A program made the translations under genes and the position numbers. From Rhodospirillales bacterium (GTDB lineage: Bacteria > Pseudomonadota > Alphaproteobacteria > Rhodospirillales > SHVU01): 64,000 bases of DNA. Every line of letters begins with the position of its first letter. The stretch's first letter is position 1. Under the pieces are notes generated by a model, which saw only the letters and a list, made by a program, of their open reading frames with translations, ran no database searches and was not told the DNA's origin. The stretch is from contig SHVU01000010.1 in assembly GCA_009691105.1 (NCBI GenBank), positions 1 through 64,000 on the forward strand. The letters run 5' to 3'. Shown here piece by piece: positions 17,800-27,208 of this stretch.

Positions 17800-19257
17800 C
17801 TAGCGGTCGATCCCGCCGAGGCAGACGTATTTGATCTCGAGGTATTCATCGATGCCGTACTTTGACCCCTCGCGACCCGTACCGGATTCCTTCATGCCGC
17901 CGAACGGCGCCACTTCGGTCGAGAAGATGCCGGCGTTGACCGAAACGATGCCGTATTCGAGCGCTTCGGAGACACGGATGACGCGGCCCATGTCGCGGGA
18001 ATAGAAGTACGCGGCGAGCCCGAACGGCGTGTCGTTGGCGAGCCGGATCGCGTCCTTCTCGGTCTTGAACTTGAGGATCGGGGCGACGGGCCCGAAGATT
18101 TCCTCACGCGAGAGCGGCATGTCGTCGGTAACGTCGGCAACCACCGTTGGCTCGTAGAAGTTACCGCCGAGCTTGTGGCGCTTGCCGCCGATGACGACGC
18201 GGGCGCCCTTGTCGACCGCGTCTTTAACGAGACGCTCGACCTTCTCGACGCCCTCGGCATTGATGAGCGGGCCCTGATCGGTCTCGCCTTTCAAGCCGTC
18301 GCCGACCCGAAGGCCGGAGGCGCGCTGCGCGAACCGGCCGACGAAATCGTCGTAGACCGATTCCTGGGCGTAGATGCGGTTGGTGCAGACGCAGGTCTGA
18401 CCGGTGTTGCGGAACTTGGACGCGATGGCGCCTTCGACCGCCTGGTCAAGATCGGCATCCTCGAACACCAGAAACGGCGCGTTGCCTCCGAGTTCGAGCG
18501 ACACCTTCTTCACGGTGCTGGCGCACTGACGCATCAGCTCCTTGCCGATTTCGGTCGAACCGGTGAACGACACCTTTCGTACCGTCGGGTTCGTCGTCAG
18601 CTCGCCACCGACGACTTTCGCCGAACCGGTGATGATGTTGATGACGCCCTTGGGGAACCCGGCACGCGCGGCGAGTTCCGCCAAGGCGAGCGCCGAATAC
18701 GGTGTGGCCGACGCCGGCTTCACCACGACCGTGCAGCCCGACGCGAGAGCCGGACCGCACTTGCGGGTGATCATAGCGTTGGGAAAGTTCCACGGCGTGA
18801 TCGCCGCGACGACGCCCACCGGCTGCTTCGTCACCATGATGCGACGGTCTTTGTTGGTCGTCGGGATGGTGTCGCCGTACACGCGCTTGCCTTCCTCAGC
18901 GTACCACTCGATGAACGAGGCCCCGTAGACGACTTCACCGCGGGACTCGGTCATCGGCTTGCCCTGCTCTGAGGTCATGAGGATTGCGAGATCCTCCACA
19001 TTCTCCAGCATCAGGTCGTTCCACTTCTTCAGGATCTTGGCCCGCTCCTTCGCGGTCATCCCACTCCACTCCGGGAACGCCCGATCGGCAGCGGCAATGG
19101 CCCGCTTGGTTTCGGCCACGCCCACATCCGGAACGGTTCCAACGGTGGATCCGTCAGCCGGATTGCGGACCGGGAAGGACTTCTTGGAGTCGGCGTCTAC
19201 CCAGGCGCCGTCGATGTAGTTCTGCTGACGAAACAGCTTCGGATCTTTGAGCTTCAC
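17800..19257 (-). CDS. gabD: NAD(P)-dependent succinate-semialdehyde dehydrogenase, paralog 1
   Basis: A 485-residue aldehyde dehydrogenase of the GabD group, predicted to oxidise succinate semialdehyde to succinate. The general base Glu lies in SLELGGNAPFLVFEDADLD and the nucleophile Cys in NTGQTCVCTNR; the cofactor segment is TPWNFPNAMITRK. I chose the GTG at 19257 because AGGGAGA lies just upstream and it starts in the same place as the paralog; an ATG at 19314 is in frame but overlaps the paralog's end. It is very similar to the gene just upstream, 32 nt away, and both are on the minus strand. Confidence 0.88.
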   Translation of the reverse strand: MKLKDPKLFRQQNYIDGAWVDADSKKSFPVRNPADGSTVGTVPDVGVAETKRAIAAADRAFPEWSGMTAKERAKILKKWNDLMLENVEDLAILMTSEQGKPMTESRGEVVYGASFIEWYAEEGKRVYGDTIPTTNKDRRIMVTKQPVGVVAAITPWNFPNAMITRKCGPALASGCTVVVKPASATPYSALALAELAARAGFPKGVINIITGSAKVVGGELTTNPTVRKVSFTGSTEIGKELMRQCASTVKKVSLELGGNAPFLVFEDADLDQAVEGAIASKFRNTGQTCVCTNRIYAQESVYDDFVGRFAQRASGLRVGDGLKGETDQGPLINAEGVEKVERLVKDAVDKGARVVIGGKRHKLGGNFYEPTVVADVTDDMPLSREEIFGPVAPILKFKTEKDAIRLANDTPFGLAAYFYSRDMGRVIRVSEALEYGIVSVNAGIFSTEVAPFGGMKESGTGREGSKYGIDEYLEIKYVCLGGIDR

Positions 19258-19289
19258 GGCTCTTCTCCCTGGGTTGACGTCGTTCGTGG

Positions 19290-20750
19290 TTAGCGGTCGA
19301 GACCGCCCATGCACAGATATTTGAGTTCGACGAACTCTTCGATTCCGTACTTCGAGCCTTCACGGCCGATGCCGGATTCCTTCATGCCGCCAAAGGGCGC
19401 AACCTCGGCTGCCGAAACGCCGACGTTGATGCCGACGACGCCCGACTCGAGGGCTTCGGCGACGCGCCACACCCGGCCCAGGTCCCGCGAGTAGAAATAG
19501 TTCGCGAGGCCGTAACGGGTGTCGTTGGCGAGCTGGACCGCTTCGTCTTCAGTCTTGAAGCGATAGATCGGAGCGACGGGCCCGAAGATTTCTTCCTTGG
19601 CCATGCGCATGGTCGCCGTGACTTCGGCCATGACCGTCGGCTCGTAATAGGTGCCGCCGAGCTTGTGGCGCTTGCCGCCGATCACGATCCGGGCACCCTT
19701 GTCGACAGCGTCTTTAACGAGGGTTTCGACCTTTTTCACGCCATCTTCGTTGATCAGCGGGCCTTGATCGATGCCGGCGGTGAGGCCGTCGCCAACCTTG
19801 AGGCCGGACACAGCCTGGGCAAAGCGTCCCACGAAGTCGTCATAGACGCTGTCCTGGACATAGAAACGGTTCGCGCAGACGCAGGTCTGACCGGCGTTGC
19901 GGAACTTGGACTGGATGGCGCCTTCGACCGCCTGATCAAGATCGGCATCGTCGAACACGATGAACGAGGCGTTGCCGCCGAGCTCGAGAGTCACCTTCTT
20001 CACGGTGTCGGCGCATTGGCGCATGAGGATCTTGCCGACCTCGGTCGATCCGGTGAAGCCAACCTTACGAACGGTCGGGTTGGTGGTGAGCTCGGTTCCG
20101 ATCGGCACCGGGTTCTCGGCGACGACGACGTTGATGACGCCCTTCGGGAAGCCGGCACGTTCAGCGAGCTCGACCAAGGCCAACGCCGAAAGCGGCGTGT
20201 CTTCGGCCGGCTTGATGACGACGGTGCAACCGGCGGCCAACGCCGGCGAGCACTTCCGCATGATCATGCCGTGGGGGAAGTTCCAGGGCGTGATCGCGGC
20301 GACGACGCCGACGGGCTGCTTGATGACAATGAAGCGGCGGTCAGCCGAGGTCGAGGGGATAGTGTCGCCGTAGATGCGACGGCCTTCTTCGGCGAACCAT
20401 TCGACCATGGAGCAACCCATGCCGATCTCGCCCTTGGCTTCCGAGAGGGGCTTGCCCTGTTCGGAGGTCAGAATGACCGCGAGGTCGTCCTGGTTCGCTT
20501 TGATCAAGTCCAGCCACTTGCGCATGATGACGGTGCGCTCTTTGGCGTTCTTCTTGCTCCAACCGGGAAACGCCTTTTCGGCGGCCGCGATGGCGCGCTT
20601 GGTTTCGGCCGCGCCCATTTCGGGCAGCGTCGCCAGGGTCTCGCCGTTCGTCGGGTTGGTGACCGTAAAGGTCTTGCCCGAGTCGGCGCCGACCCAGACG
20701 CCGTCGATGTAGCCATGGCGACGCAGCAGCTTGGAATCTTTGAGTTGCAT
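19290..20750 (-). CDS. gabD: NAD(P)-dependent succinate-semialdehyde dehydrogenase, paralog 2
   Basis: A 486-residue GabD-type aldehyde dehydrogenase with the catalytic Glu in TLELGGNASFIVFDDADLD and Cys in NAGQTCVCANR. It aligns with the downstream paralog from the first residues (QLKDSKLLRRHGYIDG against KLKDPKLFRQQNYIDG) to the last (CMGGLDR against CLGGIDR). The two are therefore a tandem duplication that has since diverged. The ATG at 20750 matches the paralog's start. A 278-nt intergenic region with an imperfect inverted repeat lies upstream. Substrate specificity may have split between the copies. Confidence 0.88.
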   Translation of the reverse strand: MQLKDSKLLRRHGYIDGVWVGADSGKTFTVTNPTNGETLATLPEMGAAETKRAIAAAEKAFPGWSKKNAKERTVIMRKWLDLIKANQDDLAVILTSEQGKPLSEAKGEIGMGCSMVEWFAEEGRRIYGDTIPSTSADRRFIVIKQPVGVVAAITPWNFPHGMIMRKCSPALAAGCTVVIKPAEDTPLSALALVELAERAGFPKGVINVVVAENPVPIGTELTTNPTVRKVGFTGSTEVGKILMRQCADTVKKVTLELGGNASFIVFDDADLDQAVEGAIQSKFRNAGQTCVCANRFYVQDSVYDDFVGRFAQAVSGLKVGDGLTAGIDQGPLINEDGVKKVETLVKDAVDKGARIVIGGKRHKLGGTYYEPTVMAEVTATMRMAKEEIFGPVAPIYRFKTEDEAVQLANDTRYGLANYFYSRDLGRVWRVAEALESGVVGINVGVSAAEVAPFGGMKESGIGREGSKYGIEEFVELKYLCMGGLDR

Positions 20751-20954
20751 TAGTTCCTCTCGTCGTGGGAGTCGCGGTGGTGCGACCGTGATAGCCTTCT
20801 CGACCACGGTTGACGGCGACGCTGATTAAGAAGTGGTCTGCCGCCTTGGCGGCCGAAGGTCGCCCGCGTGTCCGATGAACCAGAACATATCTCATCTGCG
20901 CGGTTCCGCAAGATCGTCCTGGCAGGCCGGGACGCCGCTAAACTGGCGTAAATC

Positions 20955-20977
20955 TGCTGGTTAGGAACCTACCAGCA
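20955..20977. repeat. Imperfect inverted repeat between glmS and gabD
   Basis: The left arm TGCTGGTTAGG and right arm CCTACCAGCA are complementary apart from one bulged base, with AA between them. It lies 51 nt past the glmS stop and about 200 nt before the gabD start. On the minus strand no T-run follows, so a terminator is unlikely. An operator for the gabD pair or an mRNA end-stabilising hairpin are both possible. Confidence 0.4.
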
Positions 20978-21028
20978 TAACTGGCATCACTCGGGCGCGG
21001 CACTGGGCCACCGCCCGAGGCAAACGGC

Positions 21029-22852
21029 TCACTCGACGGTGACGCTCTTCGCCAGATTCCGGGGCTGGTCCACGTCGGTCTGCTTCAAGACCGCGGTGTG
21101 ATAGGCGAGAAGCTGGACTGGAATCGCATAGAGGATCGGCGCCACGAACGGGTCGACCTCGGGCAGCGCGATCGTGGCCGCCGCCAGCGACCCGAGCTTC
21201 GCAACGCCTTTGGCGTCCGAGAGGAAAATGACTTGGCCGCCCCGGGCCACGACTTCCTGAAGGTTCGACGCGGTCTTCTCGAACAACGCATCCGACGGCG
21301 CGACGACGATCACCGGCACGTTGGAATCGATCAGCGCGATCGGCCCGTGCTTCATCTCGCCGGCGGCGTAGCCTTCGGCGTGAATGTAGGAAATCTCTTT
21401 CAGCTTCAGCGCGCCTTCGAGGGCAATGGCGTAGCTGGTGCCGCGGCCGAGATAGAGAACATCGCGGGCCTTGGCGACCTTCACGGCGAGATCGCGGATG
21501 CGCCCATCGTGGTTCAGGACTTCAGCGGCACGCGCCGGAACTTCGATCAAAGCTTGCGCGAGCCTGCTTTCGATCGCGGAATCGATAGCGCCCCGCGCCC
21601 GGGCCGTCGCGATCGTCAAACAGGCGAGAACCGTCAGCTGGGTCGTGAAGGCTTTGGTCGAGGCGACGCCGATCTCGGGCCCTGCGACCGTCGGCAGAAC
21701 TGCGTCTGATTCCCGGGCGATCGTGCTTTCCGGGACATTGACGATGGAGAGTATCGCTTGATCCTGTTCGCGGGCGTAACGCAGCGCGGCCAGCGAGTCG
21801 GCCGTTTCACCAGATTGCGAAATGATTAGCGCGATACCGCCTTTGGGCATCGCCGCACCGCGATAGCGGAACTCGGAGGCGACATCCACCTCGACGGGAA
21901 TCCGCGCGATGCTTTCGAGCCAATATTTCGCGACGATGCCGGCATAGTACGACGTGCCGCACGCAAGGATCGTGATCTTGGTCGCGGCGGCGAGATCGAT
22001 CGACATGGCCGGCAACGCCACCGAACGGCTCGCCGGATTGACCAACGCCACGAGCGTGTCGCCGATGACCTGCGGCTGCTCGTAGATTTCCTTCAACATA
22101 TAATGACGGTGTCCGCCCTTGCCGATGGCGGTATCGTCAACGGCGCTTGTGCGGATTTCGCGATTGGCGCGGCGGCCGGCGGCATCGAAAATCGTCGCCC
22201 CGTCCCGCTTCACGACGACCCAGTCGCCGTCTTCTAGATAGGCGATACGTCGGGTCAGGGGTGCCAGGGCGAGCGCGTCGGAGCCGAGATACATCTCGCC
22301 GTCGCCATAGCCGAGCGCGAGCGGTGCGCCGCGGCGCGCACCAACCATCAAACCATCGGCACCGGTAAAGACGAGCGCCAGCGAGAACGCACCGTGCAAG
22401 CGAGGCAAAACCTCGGCCATCGCTTCTTCCGGGGTTCGTCCGTCGGCCAACGCCAACGTCATCAGATGCGCAACGATTTCGCTGTCGGTATCGGACGCCA
22501 CCCGGCATCCCTTGGCGACAACCTCGTCACGAAGCTCGCGGAAATTCTCGATGATGCCGTTGTGCACGATTGCGACGCGATCGGTGGCATGAGGATGCGC
22601 GTTGCGCTCGCTCGGAACGCCATGGGTCGCCCAGCGCGTGTGACCGATGCCGGTCAAGCCGGCGAGCGGATCGCGCGTCAATAAAGCCTCGAGATTGATC
22701 AGCTTGCCTTCGGCACGGCGGCGCGTGATCGAACCGTTCACGACGGTGGCGATGCCGGCCGAATCGTAGCCGCGATATTCGAGGCGTTTGAGGCCCGCGA
22801 CGAGGCGGGCGGTGACGTCGGCTTTGCCGACAATACCAATGATGCCGCACAT
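21029..22852 (-). CDS. glmS: Glutamine--fructose-6-phosphate aminotransferase (isomerizing)
   Basis: A 607-residue enzyme making glucosamine-6-phosphate, the entry to cell-wall amino sugars. The N-terminus MCGIIGIVGK places the Cys nucleophile of the class II glutaminase at residue 2, with GHTRWATHG and NGIIENFREL following. Two SIS sugar-isomerase domains occupy roughly residues 280-600 (CGTSYYAG, SQSGETADS, GRGTSYAIALEGALKLKE) and the tail ends AKSVTVE. It lies 7 nt downstream of glmU on the same strand, so the two amino-sugar enzymes are co-transcribed. Confidence 0.96.
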   Translation of the reverse strand: MCGIIGIVGKADVTARLVAGLKRLEYRGYDSAGIATVVNGSITRRRAEGKLINLEALLTRDPLAGLTGIGHTRWATHGVPSERNAHPHATDRVAIVHNGIIENFRELRDEVVAKGCRVASDTDSEIVAHLMTLALADGRTPEEAMAEVLPRLHGAFSLALVFTGADGLMVGARRGAPLALGYGDGEMYLGSDALALAPLTRRIAYLEDGDWVVVKRDGATIFDAAGRRANREIRTSAVDDTAIGKGGHRHYMLKEIYEQPQVIGDTLVALVNPASRSVALPAMSIDLAAATKITILACGTSYYAGIVAKYWLESIARIPVEVDVASEFRYRGAAMPKGGIALIISQSGETADSLAALRYAREQDQAILSIVNVPESTIARESDAVLPTVAGPEIGVASTKAFTTQLTVLACLTIATARARGAIDSAIESRLAQALIEVPARAAEVLNHDGRIRDLAVKVAKARDVLYLGRGTSYAIALEGALKLKEISYIHAEGYAAGEMKHGPIALIDSNVPVIVVAPSDALFEKTASNLQEVVARGGQVIFLSDAKGVAKLGSLAAATIALPEVDPFVAPILYAIPVQLLAYHTAVLKQTDVDQPRNLAKSVTVE

Positions 22853-22859
22853 CGTGGCG

Positions 22860-24233
22860 TTACCGCTTGGTCTTCGTCGTCTTCGGACGTTTCGCCCCGC
22901 CTTTGGCGCGACCGGCGCGGAAGCGCTTGGCGCCGCCGGCCAGCATCTTCAACGGCGCGCGCGTCATCGCAATCGCGTCATCGGGGATATCGCTGGAGAT
23001 GACCGAGCCCGCCCCAACAATGGCCCGCGCCCCGATCCGCACCGGGGCGACCAAGGCGGCGTTCGATCCGATGAACGCACCGGCGCCGATTTCGGTTCGG
23101 TGCTTGGCGAAGCCATCATAATTGCAGGTGATGGTGCCGGCGCCGATGTTGGCCGCGGCCCCAACTTCGGAATCGCCGATATAAGCCAGGTGATTGGCCT
23201 TAGCGCCCTTGCCGAGTTTCGCGGCTTTGATTTCGACGAAGTTCCCGACGTGCGCGTCTTCGCCGATGGCGGCACCGGGACGAAGCCGGGCAAACGGACC
23301 AATCCGCGCGCCCGTCGCCACCGTCGCGCCCTCGATATGCGAAAACGACAGAATGGTGACGCCGTCCGCGATTGTGACGCCCGGACCGAACACGACATGC
23401 GGATGCACCGTCACGTCACGGCCAAGCTTGGTGTCATGGGAGAAATAGACGCTCGCCGGATCGACGAGGGTCGCACCCCCGGCCATGGCTTGCGCCCGCA
23501 ATCGATTCTGCGCCACGGCTTCCGCCGCAGCGAGATCGGCCCGTGAATTGATGCCCAACAATTCCTCCGCCGGTCCCTCGACGGCGACGCAAGTTCGCCC
23601 ATCGCGCCGGGCCAACCCGACGATATCGGTCAGATAGTACTCACCTTGGGCGTTCTTCGGCGAAATCCGATGGAGCAGCGAAAAGAGTAGATCTTTTTCG
23701 ACAGCGACCACCCCGGAATTGCAGAGATCGAGTTTTAGGGTTTCCGCATCGGCATCGCGGGCCTCGACGATTTGCTCGAGCGTACCGTCACGACCGAGTA
23801 CCAAGCGGGCGTAACTGCCGGGCGTTTCGTGACGAAATCCGAGGACGACGACGGCCGGTGCCGGCTTGCGGCGCTTCGCGGCCATAACCCGCCGCAGCGT
23901 GTCCGCGCCGAGGAACGGCGTGTCGCCGAAAATCACGACGACGTCGCCTTTGAATCCGGCCAAGGCCTTTTTCGCCGCCATCACGGCGTGACCAGTGCCG
24001 AGCGGCGGCGACTGGAGTGCCGTTCGATGCGGGGCGACGGCCTGGACCAGATCGTCCATGCCTTTGCCGACGACGACGACGGTGAGCTCCGGCTTGAGCG
24101 CCGCGGCCGCGGTCATGACGTAATCGATGGTCGAGCGCCCGGCAATCGGATGCATGACTTTGGACACCTGCGTCTTCATGCGACTGGCGCGACCGGCGGC
24201 GAGAACGACAGCGGCGATGGCCGATTTCTTCAT
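22860..24233 (-). CDS. glmU: Bifunctional UDP-N-acetylglucosamine pyrophosphorylase / glucosamine-1-phosphate N-acetyltransferase
   Basis: A 457-residue bifunctional enzyme completing UDP-GlcNAc synthesis. The N-terminal uridylyltransferase has VVLAAGRASRMKT and PLGTGHAVMAAKK. The C-terminal half is a left-handed beta-helix of hexapeptide repeats with KAAKLGKGAKANHLAYIGD and the acetyl-CoA region GAGTITCNYDG. The ATG at 24233 starts at the nucleotidyltransferase fold; an in-frame extension to 24308 has no family features. A basic Lys/Arg-rich tail ends the protein. The glmU-glmS order places two successive pathway enzymes together. Confidence 0.95.
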   Translation of the reverse strand: MKKSAIAAVVLAAGRASRMKTQVSKVMHPIAGRSTIDYVMTAAAALKPELTVVVVGKGMDDLVQAVAPHRTALQSPPLGTGHAVMAAKKALAGFKGDVVVIFGDTPFLGADTLRRVMAAKRRKPAPAVVVLGFRHETPGSYARLVLGRDGTLEQIVEARDADAETLKLDLCNSGVVAVEKDLLFSLLHRISPKNAQGEYYLTDIVGLARRDGRTCVAVEGPAEELLGINSRADLAAAEAVAQNRLRAQAMAGGATLVDPASVYFSHDTKLGRDVTVHPHVVFGPGVTIADGVTILSFSHIEGATVATGARIGPFARLRPGAAIGEDAHVGNFVEIKAAKLGKGAKANHLAYIGDSEVGAAANIGAGTITCNYDGFAKHRTEIGAGAFIGSNAALVAPVRIGARAIVGAGSVISSDIPDDAIAMTRAPLKMLAGGAKRFRAGRAKGGAKRPKTTKTKR

Positions 24234-24384
24234 GGCCCGAGGGTTTACAAGATGCTCGGCCTTCGGGGAAGGCCCGCCCTCTTCACGGCTGGTTTCAGAT
24301 CGTTGCACCCGGACTCCGGCGATTCCTTGACAACCCCCGTGGGCCCCACCCTAAATGGCGCGCTTCGGCGGGTCGCCGGCACAT

Positions 24385-24459
24385 GGGCGCGTAGCTCAGC
24401 GGGAGAGCATTCGCCTCACACGCGAGAGGTCGCTGGTTCGATCCCAGCCGCGCCCACCA
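24385..24459 (+). tRNA. tRNA-Val (anticodon CAC)
   Basis: The 75-nt cloverleaf has the acceptor stem GGGCGCG pairing with CGCGCCC, a D-arm GTAGCTCAGCGGGAGAGC, the anticodon loop CTCACAC with anticodon CAC, and the T-arm CTGGTTCGATCCCAG. The discriminator A is followed by an encoded CCA at 24457-24459. It lies 25 nt upstream of the cyclase gene on the same strand. Confidence 0.96.
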
Positions 24460-24483
24460 GCCGCATCCCGCGAGAGTTGCCCC

Positions 24484-26334
24484 ATGGCGACGCGCAAGAC
24501 CCCTACCTGGACGTGTCGTTTCGAGAGGCCGGCCAGAAAAATCTGGCCCGTCCTTGCCGATACCGGCCGATTCAACGAAGCCGCCGGCCTCCCCAAGCAC
24601 GAGATCATCGAAATCCCCCAGGACGACGGGTCGATTCGATTAGTTGGCCGCCTCAAGAAGGGTCCCTTCACGATCGAATGGGACGACGGCCCGGCGAATT
24701 GGGTCAGCGAACAGTGGTTCCGCCACGACCGCCGCTTTCGCAACGGCCCCTTCAAATTTCTGGGCGCAACCCTGAAGTTCTTCCCCGAGGGCAACGGCTG
24801 TCGCGGCGAATATACCGTCGAGGTCGAAGCCGGGAACTGGCTTGGCAGCCTAGCTTTGGCGACGACGTTTTTTCCGAACACCGGACGGAAGTTCGCGAAG
24901 CTCGCCCGCAACGCCGACGAATTCGCCATGGGCCGGCGCGACACCGAATTCGACGCGCTCCCGCCTCAGCTTGCCGACGGCGCGACGGAACGTGCGGCGC
25001 GACTGGTTGCGGCAATCGACGCGACGCCGCACAACCACGGCCTCGCCCGCCGCCTCGCCGATTACGTCCTGACCCGCCAAGAAATCGAGATCGCATCGAT
25101 CCGACCGTTGAAACTTGCCCGGCTTTGGCGAGCCCCGGAGCGCGACGCCATCGAGGTTTGCCTGGAAGCCGCCAAACAAGGACTCCTCTCCATGCGCTGG
25201 GATTTGCTCTGCCCGCGCTGTCAGGTCGGCAAGGCGGCGACGCTCGCCATGGATGAATTGCCGACGGGCGCGCATTGCGGGTCCTGCAACATCGACTACG
25301 GCCGCGAATACGCGCGCAACATCGAGGTCGTGTTCTATCCGGCGCCGACGATCCGCACCGTTACCGGCGGCGACTATTGCCTGTTCGGGCCGATGAGCAC
25401 GCCGCACATCAAGATTCACGTGACGCTGGCGCCGGGCGAACGCCGCGAGGTCGAGATCGGACTCGAGCCCGGCAACTATCGTTTGCGCACCCTCGAGGCC
25501 GGCGACGAAGCCATCGTCGAGTGGGACGGCGGCTGGTTCCCCGAAGTGATCGTCGACGGTGCCACCTTCATCGCCGGACCGCCGACGGCGCCGGGCTGCG
25601 TCCGTCTGCACAACCGATCCGCCAAGCCGCGGACGTTGATCGTCGAGGAACGCATCTGGCGCCGCGACGCCCTGACCGGTGATCGGGCGATTGCGCTGCA
25701 GGCCTTCCGCGATCTCTTCGCGAGCGAGGCTCTGCGCCCCGGCGCCGACATCGCCATCGAGGCGGTGACGCTGATGTTCACCGACTTCAAAGGATCGACC
25801 GCGCTCTACAACCGGATTGGCGATCCGCAGGCCTATGCCTTGGTGCGCGAGCACTACGCGATCATCGGCCGGGCAGTGCGCGACAACAACGGCACCGTTG
25901 TGAAGACCATCGGCGACGCCGTCATGGGCGCCTTCACCGATCCGGTCGACGCGCTGAAAGCCGCGATCCGGATGCACGCCGATCTCGCCGCGTATAATCA
26001 GACGTCCGGCAAAGACCCGATCACCATCAAGCTCGGCCTGCATCTCGGCCGTTGCATCGCCGTCACCCTCAACGGCCGCCTCGATTACTACGGCGCGGCG
26101 GCGAACAAAGCGGCGCGCCTCGAAGGGCAATCACTCGGCGGCGACATCGTGTTGTCCGACGACTTCGTCAAAGACCCCGGCTTGAAAGAGATGCTCGCCG
26201 GGTTTTCGCCAATGGAAGGCCGCGCCCCTCTCAAGGGCTTCGACACTGACGCCGTCTTCTTCCGCCTCACCGCCAAAGAACTCGCGGCGAAGCGTCACGC
26301 GACCGCAATCCCGATACGCCCACCGAACGCGTGA
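24484..26334 (+). CDS. Multidomain class III adenylate/guanylate cyclase
   Basis: A 616-residue protein with at least three parts. Residues 1-150 look like an SRPBCC/START-type ligand-binding fold. Residues 150-420 form a region resembling the DUF5939 domain of cyclases and hold a putative zinc ribbon (CPRC at 243-246 and CGSC about 22 residues later). Residues 425-600 are a class III cyclase domain: FTDFKGSTALYN (metal Asp), VVKTIGDAVMGAF (base-selecting Lys, second metal Asp) and LDYYGAAANKAARLE (Asp, Asn and Arg of the active site). All catalytic residues are present. No membrane helix is visible, so it is a soluble sensor-cyclase. The ATG at 24484 follows the tRNA; the open frame upstream overlaps the tRNA and is ignored. 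Confidence 0.88.
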   Translation: MATRKTPTWTCRFERPARKIWPVLADTGRFNEAAGLPKHEIIEIPQDDGSIRLVGRLKKGPFTIEWDDGPANWVSEQWFRHDRRFRNGPFKFLGATLKFFPEGNGCRGEYTVEVEAGNWLGSLALATTFFPNTGRKFAKLARNADEFAMGRRDTEFDALPPQLADGATERAARLVAAIDATPHNHGLARRLADYVLTRQEIEIASIRPLKLARLWRAPERDAIEVCLEAAKQGLLSMRWDLLCPRCQVGKAATLAMDELPTGAHCGSCNIDYGREYARNIEVVFYPAPTIRTVTGGDYCLFGPMSTPHIKIHVTLAPGERREVEIGLEPGNYRLRTLEAGDEAIVEWDGGWFPEVIVDGATFIAGPPTAPGCVRLHNRSAKPRTLIVEERIWRRDALTGDRAIALQAFRDLFASEALRPGADIAIEAVTLMFTDFKGSTALYNRIGDPQAYALVREHYAIIGRAVRDNNGTVVKTIGDAVMGAFTDPVDALKAAIRMHADLAAYNQTSGKDPITIKLGLHLGRCIAVTLNGRLDYYGAAANKAARLEGQSLGGDIVLSDDFVKDPGLKEMLAGFSPMEGRAPLKGFDTDAVFFRLTAKELAAKRHATAIPIRPPNA

Positions 26335-26336
26335 AA

Positions 26337-27203
26337 TCAGCGTTTCAACACGAGCGTCCGCCAGCCTTCGCGATCGTAGCGGCGAAGCAGCCGTAGTCCC
26401 AGATCGCGGTAGGGGACGACGACGAAGGCCTCGTCGGTCGCACTGAAACCGCCGAGCATCATAATTCCGCCCGGAGCCAAGCGCCGGACCAACGGTCGGG
26501 AGAGATGGCGGAGTGGCCGGGCAAACACGTTGGCGACGATCAGATCGAACCGTGGTCCCCGCGCCGCAGCTCCGGTGGCGACGCCATCGGCGACCTCGGC
26601 CCGGACCCACGCCGCGACGCGATTTTGACGGGCGTTGATACGGGCAACGCGCACCGCTTCGGGATCGATATCGACGGCCAGGACCGGAATGCGCCAGGTC
26701 CGCGCCATGGCCAGCGCCAGAATGCCGGACCCGGTGCCGAGATCGAGCGGGCGGGTAATCCGCCGCCGTCGCGCCAGATCGTCGATCCCTTCAAGACAGC
26801 CGACGGTCGAGCCGTGACGACCCGAGCCGAACGCGGTGCCGGGATCGATCTCGATAACGATACGGCCAGGCGATGTCAGGCCGCGGTCATGGGACGCGTG
26901 GACAAAAAAGCGGCCGACGGCGATCGGCGCGAAGCTTCGTTGGTTTTCCGCAACCCAATCGCGAACCCGCACCGGTTCTAGCGCGTACGTTAGATGCGCG
27001 TCGGGCGGCAGCGCGGCGAGACGCGCAATCACCGCGTCTTCGTCCAATCCGCCCTCGGCATAGGCTTCGACGGTCCATCCGACTCCGTCCGCGCCGGCCC
27101 GCGACGCCACGTGAAAGCCGAGCGAAGCCAGCACCGTTTCGATAGCGTCTACTGTTGCACGCGTCGCATCGATGACGACACGCCAAAGAGGGGCTGTGGC
27201 CAC
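26337..27203 (-). CDS. prmA: Ribosomal protein L11 methyltransferase
   Basis: A 288-residue SAM-dependent enzyme that methylates ribosomal protein L11. The family signature GTAFGSGRHGST lies near residue 120, the SAM motif I LDLGTGSGILALA follows, and DIDPEAVRVARINA carries the acidic residue of motif II. LIVANVFARPL contains the N-x-x-x motif near the catalytic site. It lies 5 nt downstream of uvrD on the same strand and converges with the cyclase gene 2 nt away. Confidence 0.9.
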   Translation of the reverse strand: MATAPLWRVVIDATRATVDAIETVLASLGFHVASRAGADGVGWTVEAYAEGGLDEDAVIARLAALPPDAHLTYALEPVRVRDWVAENQRSFAPIAVGRFFVHASHDRGLTSPGRIVIEIDPGTAFGSGRHGSTVGCLEGIDDLARRRRITRPLDLGTGSGILALAMARTWRIPVLAVDIDPEAVRVARINARQNRVAAWVRAEVADGVATGAAARGPRFDLIVANVFARPLRHLSRPLVRRLAPGGIMMLGGFSATDEAFVVVPYRDLGLRLLRRYDREGWRTLVLKR

Positions 27204-27208
27204 GCCGG

